DNA from: Alcanivorax sp. DSM 26293
Lineage (GTDB): Bacteria > Pseudomonadota > Gammaproteobacteria > Pseudomonadales > Alcanivoracaceae
Assembly (NCBI RefSeq): GCF_900107995.1
Contig: NZ_FNUM01000008.1
Coordinates: forward strand, 151,458 to 215,457
Direction: 5' to 3'
Length of the DNA: 64,000 bases
Part shown: piece after piece, positions 1 through 8,745 of the stretch
How the letters are laid out: each line of letters begins with the position of its first letter
Numbering within the stretch: position 1 is the first letter of the stretch
The notes under the pieces: model-generated
Databases searched by the model: none
Seen by the model: the letters and a program-made list of their open reading frames with translations, nothing else
Told to the model about the DNA's origin: nothing
Position numbers and translations under genes: made by a program

Positions 1-344
1 AGCGCATACCAGCCCATGGCAGACGGCTCTTTTACCAACTCTGCCTGCAGGACTCGCACCAGGGCGCCCACTGGCACCTCCGAGGCGGCACGCTCCGGAG
101 ACTCACCGGCGATAATGGCGCGGGCCACGTCGCGGTATTCCTGTTGGTCGGCAAGCCAGTCATTGGTGTGTTCGTTATAACCAATCAGGCCGTACCCGAG
201 AGCCGCCAACAGCACCACGACCAGAGGGATACCAATGGCTCCACGCATTACCTTGCCCGCCTTGCGGGCTTCGCGTTGCCACAGCAGCCATATCAGGGCG
301 CCGAGGGCGACCAGCAGGACCACCGAAATCACTATCCACACCAT
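1..344 (-). CDS. ccmI: Cytochrome c maturation protein CcmI, N-terminal part (truncated by window edge)
   Basis: The minus-strand ATG at 344 opens a frame that runs off the left edge. About 114 residues are visible. They begin with a hydrophobic segment (MVWIVISVVLLVALGALIWLL), followed by a basic loop, a second membrane segment around residues 37-55 and then a soluble stretch. CcmI has two N-terminal membrane helices and a periplasmic TPR domain that presents apocytochrome c to the haem-ligation complex; the TPR part lies outside the window. The start codon overlaps the ccmH stop by one base (TAATG), so the two are translationally coupled. The identification rests on membrane topology and position after ccmF-G-H. 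Confidence 0.8.
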   Translation of the reverse strand, partial: MVWIVISVVLLVALGALIWLLWQREARKAGKVMRGAIGIPLVVVLLAALGYGLIGYNEHTNDWLADQQEYRDVARAIIAGESPERAASEVPVGALVRVLQAELVKEPSAMGWYA

Positions 345-793
345 TAACGGTCTCCCCGCTGATTCATGTCGCTTTCCTCACCGCCCTCATCACTGTCATC
401 CACCCGGGCACTGGCCCGGCGCAACAACAGCACGATGATCACTGCACCACTGCCCAGTAGCAGCAATGGCGCCAGCCAGAGAATGGAGGTGGTCGGCGTT
501 ACCGGGGGGCGGTAGCTGACAAAATTGCCGTAGCGGGCCACAAAATAGTCGACGATCTCGTCGTTGCTTTTGCCTTCCTTGATCATGATCTCGACCCGGG
601 CGCGCATATCCTGGGCAATGCCGGCATCGGAATCAGCAAGGCTCTGGTTCTGGCATTTGGGGCAACGCAATTCATCCAGCAAAACCCGAAACCGCTGTTC
701 CTGTTCCGGGGTTTCGAATTGATAGATATCGGTGGCGGCCATGGCCGACAGGGAAATGCCAAGCAGAAAAACAATTCGCAGCATCCGTGTCAT
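344..793 (-). CDS. ccmH: Cytochrome c-type biogenesis protein CcmH (thiol-disulfide, CycL/NrfF type)
   Basis: 149 residues. A signal peptide ends near residue 20 (...SAMAA). The family motif RCPKCQNQSLADSDA follows with redox cysteines C44 and C47. A membrane helix near residues 103-125 (ILWLAPLLLLGSGAVIIVLL) and a charged cytoplasmic tail complete it. CcmH keeps apocytochrome CXXCH thiols reduced before haem attachment in the periplasm, working with CcmG and the CcmF/CcmI complex. The length suits the short form of CcmH, with CcmI as a separate gene. The start overlaps the ccmG stop by four bases (ATGA). Confidence 0.93.
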   Translation of the reverse strand: MTRMLRIVFLLGISLSAMAATDIYQFETPEQEQRFRVLLDELRCPKCQNQSLADSDAGIAQDMRARVEIMIKEGKSNDEIVDYFVARYGNFVSYRPPVTPTTSILWLAPLLLLGSGAVIIVLLLRRASARVDDSDEGGEESDMNQRGDR

Positions 794-1332
794 GCTTCCC
801 CCCCCGGTTGGTTCTGTTCCAGCAAGGGCACAAATTTTTCCTTCCAGACACGGGCATTCAGGTCACCGGCGTGGCGCAGCACAATCTCGCCGTCCGGATT
901 GATCAGGAAAGTTTCCGGTGCGCCGTAAACGCCCAGATCCAGACCCAACTGCCCATCCGCATCCACAATCACATGGGTGAAGGGGTTACCGTGCTCCGCC
1001 AGATACTGACGGGCCGGATCACTCTCGTCCTTGTAGTTCAACCCGGCAATGGCAACGCCCCGGGCGGCCAGTTCCAGCAAGAAAGGATGTTCTATATAGC
1101 AGGTGGGGCACCAGGTGGCCCACACGTTGAGCAACTGCCAACGCCCCTTGAGAGAGTCCTGCGTCAGGGTCTCGTCGGTCATCAGCGACGGCAGGCTGAA
1201 ACTCGGTACCGGTTTGCCCACCAGTGCCGAGGGCAATTCCTGCGGGTCACGCCCCAGGCCGCTGGCCAACAACACCGCCAGCAACACGAAGCCGACCAGC
1301 GGCAGGAATACCCAGGGAGAATTAGCTTTCAT
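790..1332 (-). CDS. ccmG: Thiol:disulfide interchange protein CcmG/DsbE
   Basis: 180 residues from the ATG at 1332. An in-frame upstream extension to 1407 lies inside ccmF and is rejected. Residues 6-25 form an N-terminal membrane anchor, followed by a thioredoxin fold with the active site WCPTC (C75, C78) and the YGAPETFLI cis-proline region typical of DsbE. It is a periplasmic reductant that passes electrons to CcmH and apocytochrome c. The start overlaps the end of ccmF by 11 bases and the end overlaps ccmH by four bases, so ccmF-G-H-I form one translationally coupled unit. Confidence 0.94.
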   Translation of the reverse strand: MKANSPWVFLPLVGFVLLAVLLASGLGRDPQELPSALVGKPVPSFSLPSLMTDETLTQDSLKGRWQLLNVWATWCPTCYIEHPFLLELAARGVAIAGLNYKDESDPARQYLAEHGNPFTHVIVDADGQLGLDLGVYGAPETFLINPDGEIVLRHAGDLNARVWKEKFVPLLEQNQPGGEA

Positions 1333-3292
1333 TGGTCGCTTCCTTTTCCCCGTTGGCAAAACGCAAGCGCCGGTAGCGTTTATCCGACAGCGCCAGCACA
1401 CCACCAAACGCCATGATCAGTGAACCCAGCCATATCCAGCGGATACCCGGTTTGAAATAAATCCGCACCGCCCAGGCATTGCCATCATCCAGGGGCTCGC
1501 CCATGGCCACATAAAGGTCACGCCAGAAACCCGCATCAATGGCAGCTTCGGTCATGATCTGGCCGCTGGCGTGATAGGTTCTTTTTTCCGGGTGCAGAAT
1601 CACCACGGGCTCACCCTGGTAGGAAACCTGGAAATGGCCACGGGTGGAATCAAAGTTGGGCCCCTGATAGTTGTCCAGGCTATCAAAGACAAAATCGTAT
1701 TCGCCGATACTGGCCCGGTCTCCGGGCCCCATGCGGATATCTCTCTCCACTTCATGGAAACTCACCAGGGTGATGCCAGCCACCATCACCGCCAGTCCGC
1801 AGTGCGCCGACACCATGCCCCAGTAAGCCCGTCCCAGTTTGCGCAGGCCGGTAAAGAATCCCTGACCATAGGCCCTGGCACGACGCACCACATCATCCAC
1901 GTGGGCAAACACCAGATACAACGCCAGCATGATCGCCAGGACACCTTGCCAGGGAGATGGCTCCGGCAAGCGGGAGCCGAACCAGCCGGCAATCACCGCT
2001 GCCGGTGCCAGCATGGCCATCCGCTTGACCAGCACGCGGCCATCCTGACGCTTCCAGTTACTGAATACACCCGGGACCATGAGCACAATCAACGCCATGG
2101 TCAGCGGCACAAAGAATCCATTGAAATAGGGGCTTCGAATGGAAATTTTCAGATCCAGGGCCTCAAAGAACAACGGCGCAATGGTTCCCACCAGCACCAC
2201 AAAGGTGGCGGTCAGCAGGATCAGGTTGTTGCCCAGCAAAAAGGCTTCCCGGGACACCGGCTTGAAGCCCTTGTTGTTTGTCAGGGTGGAAGAGCGGACC
2301 GCAAACAGCGTCAGTGCACCACCGGCGACCACGATCAGGAATCCCAGGATGAACGCGCCCCTCTCGGGGTCGTTAGCAAAGGCATGGACGGATGTGAGCA
2401 CACCGGAACGCACCAGGAAGGTGCCCAGCAGGCTCAGGGAAAAGGCAATGATCGCCAACAGCACCGTCCAGGCCCGGAACAGGTTACGTTTTTCCGTCAC
2501 GGCCAGGGAGTGGATCAGGGCGGTCCCGGCCAGCCAGGGCAGCAGGGAGGCATTCTCCACCGGGTCCCAGAACCACCAGCCACCCCAGCCCAGCTCGTAA
2601 TAGGCCCACCAGGAACCCAACGCGATGCCGACAGTGAGAAAACTCCAGGCCACGGTGGTCCACGGCCGGGCCCAGCGCGCCCAGGCCGGATCCAGATTCC
2701 CGGCCAGCAAGCCGGCCACGGCGAAAGCGAAAGCCACGGAAAAACCCACATAGCCCATATAAAGCATGGGCGGATGAATAATCAGCCCCGGATCCTGCAG
2801 CAGTGGGTTCAGGTCTGCCCCGTCCAGCGGGAACCAGGGCAGCACGCGGTCAAACGGATTGGACGTGAGCAGCATGAACAACAGGAAGCCCACCGAGATC
2901 ATGCCCATGACAGACAAGACACGGGCCACCATGGCCAGCGGCACGCTGCGACTGAGCACCCCCACCATGGCCGCCCAGCCGCCCAGCATCCAGCCCCACA
3001 GCAGCAGCGAGCCCTCATGCCCGCCCCAGATAGCGGACAGCCGGTAGGCCACGGGCAAGGCGGAATTGCTGTGATTGGCCACGTAGGCCACGGAAAAGTC
3101 GTTAATGAAGAAGCTATAGCCCAGGCAGACCATGGAAAGGGTCAGGGCCAGCCATTGCACCCAGGCAAGAGGCCGGGCGTACCATTGCAGGGCGAGGATA
3201 TTGCGCTGCACTCCCACCAACGGGAATACCGATAAACACAGGGCTGCAGCCAGTGCCAACCACAGGGATAGATGCCCGATTTCTGCCGCCAC
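1322..3292 (-). CDS. ccmF: Haem lyase subunit CcmF
   Basis: 656 residues, the usual CcmF length, with many membrane segments. The tryptophan-rich haem-handling motif (WGGWWFWDPVENASLLPWL) lies near residues 225-245, and a conserved histidine region VRSGVLTSVHAFANDP follows. CcmF forms the core of the cytochrome c haem-ligation complex with CcmH and CcmI. The start codon is GTG at 3292, preceded by GAGGAG six bases upstream. ccmABCDE do not precede it; the next gene is the divergent fabA. The ccm genes of this organism are therefore split, with ccmF heading its own transcript. Confidence 0.95.
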   Translation of the reverse strand: MAAEIGHLSLWLALAAALCLSVFPLVGVQRNILALQWYARPLAWVQWLALTLSMVCLGYSFFINDFSVAYVANHSNSALPVAYRLSAIWGGHEGSLLLWGWMLGGWAAMVGVLSRSVPLAMVARVLSVMGMISVGFLLFMLLTSNPFDRVLPWFPLDGADLNPLLQDPGLIIHPPMLYMGYVGFSVAFAFAVAGLLAGNLDPAWARWARPWTTVAWSFLTVGIALGSWWAYYELGWGGWWFWDPVENASLLPWLAGTALIHSLAVTEKRNLFRAWTVLLAIIAFSLSLLGTFLVRSGVLTSVHAFANDPERGAFILGFLIVVAGGALTLFAVRSSTLTNNKGFKPVSREAFLLGNNLILLTATFVVLVGTIAPLFFEALDLKISIRSPYFNGFFVPLTMALIVLMVPGVFSNWKRQDGRVLVKRMAMLAPAAVIAGWFGSRLPEPSPWQGVLAIMLALYLVFAHVDDVVRRARAYGQGFFTGLRKLGRAYWGMVSAHCGLAVMVAGITLVSFHEVERDIRMGPGDRASIGEYDFVFDSLDNYQGPNFDSTRGHFQVSYQGEPVVILHPEKRTYHASGQIMTEAAIDAGFWRDLYVAMGEPLDDGNAWAVRIYFKPGIRWIWLGSLIMAFGGVLALSDKRYRRLRFANGEKEATNES

Positions 3293-3682
3293 GAGAGCTC
3301 CTCAATCCGCTTTTTTACTGTCCGATGCCTGTCAAACCGCCATTACGCGCGGTCCGGCGCGCATAGCATCGGTACATGGTCCGGCAATTGCAAGTCCGTG
3401 GCGTGGGGGGAGCCGTTGAACAGCGCGAGGCGATTTTCACTGGCTCCCGAGCCGCAATTGACTCATGGGTATCATAGACAGGCGTCTTTATTGTCCGTTC
3501 ATCGGTCATTTTCGGTAAAGCCATCCTTTCGACATATTTTGAGACGCTTGCTATTCGTATGCTTTCACTTGGCTTTGCTAGTATGCGTTCGATCATGACA
3601 CCGTGTCATATCGGTGAAGATAAAACGTCATAAATCATCCATATACTCGGAATGCGCCATCAGGCCTTCACGGAGTAAGACT
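3293..3682. other. Intergenic region between divergent ccmF and fabA
   Basis: 390 bases with no convincing gene; short frames here have low-complexity arginine-rich translations and no good start sites. The region must hold the divergent promoters for the ccm operon and fabAB. The only clear element is a perfect palindrome at 3595-3609. A TAGTAT hexamer at 3579-3584 could be a -10 box for fabA, but no convincing -35 is spaced with it. Confidence 0.6.
3595..3609. promoter_or_regulatory. Operator-like palindrome upstream of fabA
   Basis: ATGACAC-C-GTGTCAT is a perfect 7-1-7 palindrome 73 bases before the TTG start of fabA and just downstream of a possible -10 (TAGTAT, 3579-3584). The size and position suit a dimeric repressor. 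Which protein binds is unknown; the DesT-like regulator at 43042 is a candidate only because DesT controls fabAB in Pseudomonas. Confidence 0.4.
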
Positions 3683-4210
3683 TTGAGCACTACAACAGAA
3701 CAGAAATCCTCCTACGATCGCGAGGATCTGCTTGCCTGCGCACACGGCGAGCTTTTCGGGCCCGGCAATGCCCGTCTGCCCTTGCCCAACATGCTGATGA
3801 TGGATCGTATCACCCACATCAGTGATGAAGGCGGCAAGTACGGCAAAGGCGAAATTATTGCCGAGCTGGATATTCGCCCGGACCTGTGGTTTTTCGAATG
3901 CCACTTTGAGAGCGACCCGGTGATGCCCGGTTGCCTGGGCCTGGATGCCACCTGGCAGTTACTGGGCTTTCTGCTTGGCTGGCTGGGCCACCCGGGACGT
4001 GGCCGGGCCCTGGGCGTGGGCAATGTGAAATTTTCCGGGCAGATTCTGCCCACCGCCAAGAAAGTCACTTACAAGCTGGACGTGAAACGGGTGATTTCCC
4101 GCAAGCTGATTCTGGGCATCGCCGATGCCACCGTCAGCGTGGACGGCAAGGAGATCTATCTTGCCGAAGACCTGCGCGTGGGCCTGTTCACTTCCACCGA
4201 CGGATTTTAG
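3683..4210 (+). CDS. fabA: 3-hydroxydecanoyl-ACP dehydratase/isomerase FabA
   Basis: 175 residues (E. coli has 171). It dehydrates 3-hydroxyacyl-ACP and isomerises trans-2- to cis-3-decenoyl-ACP, the branch point of anaerobic unsaturated fatty acid synthesis in the cytoplasm. The family stretch [20 protein letters not shown] is present, and the catalytic pair is His74 ([13 protein letters not shown]) and Asp88 ([11 protein letters not shown]). The start is TTG at 3683, placed by GGAG at 3672-3675 seven bases upstream and by family length. An ATG at 3614 would add 23 residues with no family match. fabB follows nine bases after the stop. Confidence 0.96.
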   Translation: MSTTTEQKSSYDREDLLACAHGELFGPGNARLPLPNMLMMDRITHISDEGGKYGKGEIIAELDIRPDLWFFECHFESDPVMPGCLGLDATWQLLGFLLGWLGHPGRGRALGVGNVKFSGQILPTAKKVTYKLDVKRVISRKLILGIADATVSVDGKEIYLAEDLRVGLFTSTDGF

Positions 4211-4219
4211 GAGTCAATC

Positions 4220-5434
4220 ATGCGCCGCGTAGTCATCACAGGAATGGGCATTGTCTCCTGCCTGGGCAACGATACCGACAGCGTCACCCGGTCCTTGCGC
4301 GAGGGCCGTTCCGGCATTCGCTTCAAGGAAGACTACAAAGAGCTCGGTATGCGCAGCCATGTTGCCGGCACGCCGGAGATCGCGCTGGACGACTTCATTG
4401 ACCGCAAACCCCGCCGTTTCATGGGGGATGCCGCTGCCTACGCCTACATCGCCATGCAACAGGCCATCGCCGATGCCGGTCTGGAAGAGCACCAGGTCAG
4501 CAACGAGCGAACCGGCCTGATCGCCGGCTCCGGTGGCCACTCGTCCTTTAACCAGGTTGAAGCGGCGGATATCGCCCGCAACCGTGGCGTCAAACGTGTG
4601 GGGCCTTACATGGTTCCCCGGGTGATGGCGTCCACCGTCTCGGCCTGCCTGGCCACCCCGTTCAAGATCAAGGGGATCAACTACTCCATTGCCTCCGCCT
4701 GCGCCACCAGCGCGCATTGTATTGGCAACGCAGTGGAACAGATCCAGCTGGGCAAACAGGATGTGGTGTTCGCCGGCGGCGGCGAAGAAGAACACTGGAC
4801 GCTGAGCTGCCTGTTTGACGGCATGGGCGCCCTGTCCAGCAAGTACAACGACACCCCGGAAACGGCTTCCCGGGCCTACGATGCCAGCCGTGACGGCTTT
4901 GTCATCGCCGGCGGTGGCGGCATGGTGGTCGTGGAGGAGCTGGAGCACGCCAAAGCCCGCGGCGCAACCATCTACGCGGAAGTGATTGGCTACGGCGCCA
5001 CCAGCGACGGCCATGACATGGTTGCCCCCAATGGCGAAGGCGCCGCCCGCTGCATGCGCCAGGCCCTGGCCACCGTGGAGGGGCAGGTGGATTACATTAA
5101 TGCCCACGGCACCAGTACCCCGGTGGGGGATGTGGCCGAGCTGAAAGCCATCAGTGAGGTCTTTGCCGATAACTGTCCGTCCATCGGCTCAACCAAGAGC
5201 CTGTCCGGCCACAGCCTCGGCGCGGCGGGTGTCCACGAAGCCATCTACAGCCTGCTGATGATGCAGCACAACTTCACCGCCCTGAGCGCCAATATCGAGA
5301 CGCTGGACGAGAAAGCGGAAGGCTTGCCGATTCTTGTGCAAGGCAAGGACACAGGCCCAACCACTGTACTCAGCAACAGCTTCGGTTTTGGTGGCACCAA
5401 TGCCAGTCTGGTACTGCGCAAATGGGAAGGCTGA
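4220..5434 (+). CDS. fabB: 3-oxoacyl-ACP synthase I FabB
   Basis: 404 residues. It elongates cis-3-decenoyl-ACP and so commits FabA's product to unsaturated fatty acids. The nucleophile is Cys161 in [16 protein letters not shown], a sequence characteristic of FabB rather than FabF. The two histidine motifs [11 protein letters not shown] and [14 protein letters not shown] and the C-terminal [13 protein letters not shown] are all present. It forms an operon with fabA (nine-base gap, GGAG before the ATG) and ends just before an intrinsic terminator at 5479-5506. Confidence 0.97.
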   Translation: MRRVVITGMGIVSCLGNDTDSVTRSLREGRSGIRFKEDYKELGMRSHVAGTPEIALDDFIDRKPRRFMGDAAAYAYIAMQQAIADAGLEEHQVSNERTGLIAGSGGHSSFNQVEAADIARNRGVKRVGPYMVPRVMASTVSACLATPFKIKGINYSIASACATSAHCIGNAVEQIQLGKQDVVFAGGGEEEHWTLSCLFDGMGALSSKYNDTPETASRAYDASRDGFVIAGGGGMVVVEELEHAKARGATIYAEVIGYGATSDGHDMVAPNGEGAARCMRQALATVEGQVDYINAHGTSTPVGDVAELKAISEVFADNCPSIGSTKSLSGHSLGAAGVHEAIYSLLMMQHNFTALSANIETLDEKAEGLPILVQGKDTGPTTVLSNSFGFGGTNASLVLRKWEG

Positions 5435-5478
5435 GGAAAAAGCAGTTAACAGTTAATAGTGAATAGTTAACAGCTCAA

Positions 5479-5506
5479 AAAAGCCCGGCATTGCCGGGCT
5501 TTTTTT
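5479..5506 (+). terminator. Intrinsic terminator of fabAB
   Basis: AAAGCCCGGCA paired with TGCCGGGCTTT forms a GC-rich stem with a tiny loop followed by a run of seven T's, 45 bases after the fabB stop. Confidence 0.9.
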
Positions 5507-5575
5507 GTTTGGGGTATTTGTTTTTGCAAGGTCGCCCTGCATCGCTTCGAGTCCACGAAAACCTTCCTTTATTCG

Positions 5576-5652
5576 TAGGGTGCACTGAGCCTAAGCGAAC
5601 TGCACCATCAAACGCCGGATCGGTGCAGTTCGCTTAGGCTCAGTGCACCCTA
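5576..5652. repeat. Palindromic intergenic element, family 1, copy 1
   Basis: Two perfectly complementary 31-base arms (5576-5606 and 5622-5652), beginning TAGGGTGCACTGAGCCTAAG and ending with its complement, flank a 15-base loop with core AAACGCC. Further copies lie at 17588-17667 and 56092-56169, each between genes. Its size and intergenic position fit a REP/MITE-like element. No coding capacity. Confidence 0.9.
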
Positions 5653-5681
5653 GGTTTTGTAACGCTGCCGGTGTTTAACCC

Positions 5682-5708
5682 AAAAAAAAGCCTCCGCAGA
5701 GGAGGCTT
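5682..5708 (-). terminator. Intrinsic terminator of the acyl-CoA dehydrogenase gene
   Basis: On the minus strand AAGCCTCC pairs with GGAGGCTT and is followed by a run of eight T's. It lies 75 bases after the dehydrogenase stop codon at 5783. Confidence 0.88.
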
Positions 5709-5782
5709 GAAAATACCGTCATAGCTATTCCTGCCGAGGCAGGTCCCGAGCCTGATGACGATAGGCACACAAGATTGCGCTG

Positions 5783-7570
5783 TCAGAACCAGTGATCTTC
5801 CATCTTGATAAAGGTGTTGTCCGCACTGATAAGCCGTTGCGCGTCCAGCTCAACCCGGGGTAGCTCCCAGTGAAAGAAATACTGGGCCGCCTGCAATTTT
5901 CCTTGCGCAAAATTATGGTCTTCGGGCGCCTCCAGCGCAGCGGCCGCATTGGCTTGTCGCAGCCACATCCAGGCCGCCACGGTATGCCCCATCAGTTGCA
6001 GATAGGCATTGGCGTTGGACAGGGCCATGCGCGGCCCCTGCTCTGCCATCAGCTTGCCCGCCACTGTCGTGGCCGCTTCAATGCGCGGCAACATGGCCTT
6101 CAGGGCCTGGGCAAAAGGCTGGCAGCGTTCGTCTGTGGTGTTATCTATATCGGCCAGCATACGCTGGGCCAGCAGTTGCAGGCCCTTGCCATTGGCCATC
6201 CACACCTTGCGTCCCAGCAGGTCCATGCCCTGCACACCGGTGGTGCCTTCATGGATCGGGTTGAGTCGGTTGTCCCGCCAAACCTGTTCCACCGGGTACT
6301 CCCGGGTGTAACCGGCGCCACCGAATACCTGAATGGCCATGTCGTTGGCTTTGACACCAAATTCCGAGGGCCAGCTTTTCAGTACCGGCGTCAGCAGATC
6401 GAGTAACAGGTGCGCCTCTTTCGCCGCGGCCTCGTCACCGGTCTCGATATCATCCACCAGACGATAGCCATACAGACTCATGGCAATGGCCGCTTCAGAA
6501 TAGGCTTTCTGGGTGAGCAGCAGACGCTTCACGTCCGCATGTTCAATGATCGGCACCTGTGGTTTGCTGAAATCCGCATCGTCCGGGTGACGACCCTGCA
6601 GGCGATCCCGGGCGTAATCCAGCGCGAAGCGGTAGCCCCGATAGCCCAGCACGGCAGCCCCAAACCCGACCCCGACCCGAGCTTCGTTCATCATCTGGAA
6701 CATGTAACGCAACCCCTGGTGGGGTTCACCGACCAGATAGCCGTAACAATCATCATTATCACCGAAGGTCAGCGCCGTGCTGGTGGTACCGCGATAACCG
6801 AGTTTGTGAATCAGCCCGGCCAGTATCACGTCGTTACGTTCGCCGGGATTGCCATCCGCATCCAGGCGATACTTGGGAACCACAAACAGGGAAATGCCTT
6901 TCACGCCTTCCGGACCACCGGGTATCTTGGCGAGCACCAGATGCACAATATTCTCCGCCAACTCGTTGTCACCGCCGGAGATGTAGATCTTGTTGCCCTT
7001 GAGGCGATAGCTGCCGTCATCCTGTGGCACCGCACGGGTGCGGATGTCCGCCAGGGAGGAGCCGGCATGGGGTTCGGTCAATGCCATGGTGCCGGTAAAA
7101 CGCCCCGCCATCATCGGCGTCAGAAACTGTGATTTCAGCGCATCGCTGGCAAAACTGCGAATCACATTGGCCGCTGCTGCTGTCAGAAACGCATAGCCGG
7201 TGGAGCTGGGATTCACACAGGTGAACATGCCTTTACAGGCCGCCGCAGCGATCTCCGGCAACTGCATGCCCCCTTCTTCAAAGCTGGCCCGCGAAGACAG
7301 GAAACCCGCATGGATATAAGCGTCGAAGGCCTCTTTGACTTCCGGACGCATTACCACCTTGCCGTCCACAAAGGAGGGTTCTTCCTTGTCCGCCAGGCTG
7401 TTGTGATTGGCGAATTTTTCCCGGGCCAGTTTCTCGGCGGTATCCAGTGCGGCCTCAACCGTCTCGCGACTGTGTTCCGCAAAACGCGGACGTTGAAACA
7501 GGGTGTCGGTATCCAGCACCTCGAACAACTGAAAACTGAGATCACGACGGTCGAGAATCACATCACTCAC
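5783..7570 (-). CDS. Acyl-CoA dehydrogenase, long C-terminally extended (DmdC-like) type
   Basis: 595 residues, about 200 longer than classical acyl-CoA dehydrogenases. The flavin-binding stretch MALTEPHAGSSLADIRTRA lies near residue 160-180. A C-terminal dehydrogenase domain carries FGGAGYTREYPVEQVWRD and IHEGTTGVQ, whose glutamate sits where this subfamily has its catalytic base. An extra helical domain follows. Proteins of this build oxidise medium- or long-chain acyl-CoAs or, for DmdC, methylmercaptopropionyl-CoA; the substrate cannot be read from sequence. It is transcribed divergently from a DJ-1/AraC regulator 96 bases away, which may control it. Confidence 0.88.
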   Translation of the reverse strand: MSDVILDRRDLSFQLFEVLDTDTLFQRPRFAEHSRETVEAALDTAEKLAREKFANHNSLADKEEPSFVDGKVVMRPEVKEAFDAYIHAGFLSSRASFEEGGMQLPEIAAAACKGMFTCVNPSSTGYAFLTAAAANVIRSFASDALKSQFLTPMMAGRFTGTMALTEPHAGSSLADIRTRAVPQDDGSYRLKGNKIYISGGDNELAENIVHLVLAKIPGGPEGVKGISLFVVPKYRLDADGNPGERNDVILAGLIHKLGYRGTTSTALTFGDNDDCYGYLVGEPHQGLRYMFQMMNEARVGVGFGAAVLGYRGYRFALDYARDRLQGRHPDDADFSKPQVPIIEHADVKRLLLTQKAYSEAAIAMSLYGYRLVDDIETGDEAAAKEAHLLLDLLTPVLKSWPSEFGVKANDMAIQVFGGAGYTREYPVEQVWRDNRLNPIHEGTTGVQGMDLLGRKVWMANGKGLQLLAQRMLADIDNTTDERCQPFAQALKAMLPRIEAATTVAGKLMAEQGPRMALSNANAYLQLMGHTVAAWMWLRQANAAAALEAPEDHNFAQGKLQAAQYFFHWELPRVELDAQRLISADNTFIKMEDHWF

Positions 7571-7666
7571 GGCTTGGCTCCGGTTAATTCAGGTGGAACA
7601 GCTTGCCATTCCCCCTGCTCGTCTGGCATTGTCGCCTATGACTTATTCATGGTGGAATACGACACG

Positions 7667-8659
7667 ATGTATCGAGTAGCCGTATTAGCCTTCGATGGCG
7701 TTTTTGCCTCTGCTCTGACCGGGGTGGTGGATTTGTTCAACCTGACCGGGGTGACCTGGAACCGGATACATGATCAACCCTTGAATCGGCAATTCGAGGT
7801 CAAGGTTGTCTCCCGGGGCGGCAATCCGGTGCGCTGTACCAACGGCATCCGCATGGCAGTGGACTGCTCCCTGGAGCAACTGGATCAGGCTGACCTGGTG
7901 ATCGTGCCAACCATCGGCGGCAAGCTGGAAACCGTACTGACCCAGGAACAGGAGGCGCTGCCCTGGTTGCGGTTTCTTTATCAGGGGGGCGCGGATCTGG
8001 CCAGCAACTGTACCGGTGCCTTCCTGTTGGCAGAGGCCGGCCTGCTGGACGGCAAGACCGCGACGACCCATTGGGGTTTCAGTCAGCAGTTCCGGCATCA
8101 TTATCCGCAGGTCAAACTCAACGAGCGCGAGTTGATCACCCGTGATGGCAATATTTTCTGCGCCGGCGGCGGCACCGCCTGGCGGGATCTGACCATCCTG
8201 CTGGTGGAGCGTTATTGTGGGGCCGACCTTGCCCGGGAGTTGGCCCGCGCCTTTGTGATTGATGTACGTAATGACTTGCAAAGTATCTACGCCGGCCTGC
8301 CCGCCCACAGCTACCACCAGGACGATCAGGTGCAGACCATTCAGGCCTGGATTCATGAGCACTACAAGCAAAGCACCAGCCTGGGCCAGCTGGCTGAAAT
8401 GGTCCACCTGAGCCCCCGCCAGCTGCAGCGCCGCTTTACCACCACCCTGGGCGAGCCTCCGCTGCAATATCTTCAGCGGGTACGCATCGAGGCAGCCCGC
8501 AAGATGCTGGAGCGCGGCACCAATAACCTGGCAAAACTGTCCGAACAGGTTGGCTACCAGGACGTGAGCAGCTTTTCCCGTCTGTTCAAGCGCCATACCG
8601 GCCTGTCTCCCAGCCATTACCGTCAGCGTTTTGCCCGCACCGGCGCCCTCACTGACTGA
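7667..8659 (+). CDS. Transcriptional regulator, DJ-1/PfpI-like domain plus AraC helix-turn-helix (GlxA/FtrA family)
   Basis: 330 residues from the ATG at 7667. ATG 7649 would add six residues; GGTGGA at 7651-7656 favours 7667. The N-terminal half is a class I glutamine-amidotransferase-like ligand domain with a nucleophile-elbow cysteine in ASNCTGAFLLAEAGLLDG. The C-terminal hundred residues are two AraC-type helix-turn-helices (LGQLAEMVHLSPRQLQRRF, LAKLSEQVGYQDVSSFSRLF). Such regulators usually sense small metabolites and activate catabolic genes. Divergence from the acyl-CoA dehydrogenase suggests that gene is a target. Confidence 0.9.
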   Translation: MYRVAVLAFDGVFASALTGVVDLFNLTGVTWNRIHDQPLNRQFEVKVVSRGGNPVRCTNGIRMAVDCSLEQLDQADLVIVPTIGGKLETVLTQEQEALPWLRFLYQGGADLASNCTGAFLLAEAGLLDGKTATTHWGFSQQFRHHYPQVKLNERELITRDGNIFCAGGGTAWRDLTILLVERYCGADLARELARAFVIDVRNDLQSIYAGLPAHSYHQDDQVQTIQAWIHEHYKQSTSLGQLAEMVHLSPRQLQRRFTTTLGEPPLQYLQRVRIEAARKMLERGTNNLAKLSEQVGYQDVSSFSRLFKRHTGLSPSHYRQRFARTGALTD

Positions 8660-8745
8660 TAAAAAAACCGACGAGCGTGAAGAACCTTGACGGCTCGTTG
8701 ACGACTGGGGCCTGATGATGGGCATAACTGCAAAGGAGAGACCCT

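Larger units (their letters stand above)
5435..5782. other. Intergenic region between convergent fabB and acyl-CoA dehydrogenase
   Basis: 348 bases without a gene. It begins with a short run of AGTTAACAG/AGTGAATAG-like repeats (5444-5473), then holds the fabB terminator, a copy of palindromic family 1 (5576-5652) and a terminator facing the other way for the minus-strand dehydrogenase (5682-5708). Confidence 0.8.

Noticed and set aside
1571..3235. 554-residue plus-strand open frame
   Set aside because: It is antisense to ccmF; its translation is His/Gln/Gly-rich without motifs, a shadow of a GC-rich gene.
3315..3596. 93-residue minus-strand frame that could be a ccmE-like gene before ccmF
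   Set aside because: No haem-binding histidine motif or membrane anchor of CcmE; the composition is arginine- and serine-rich noise.
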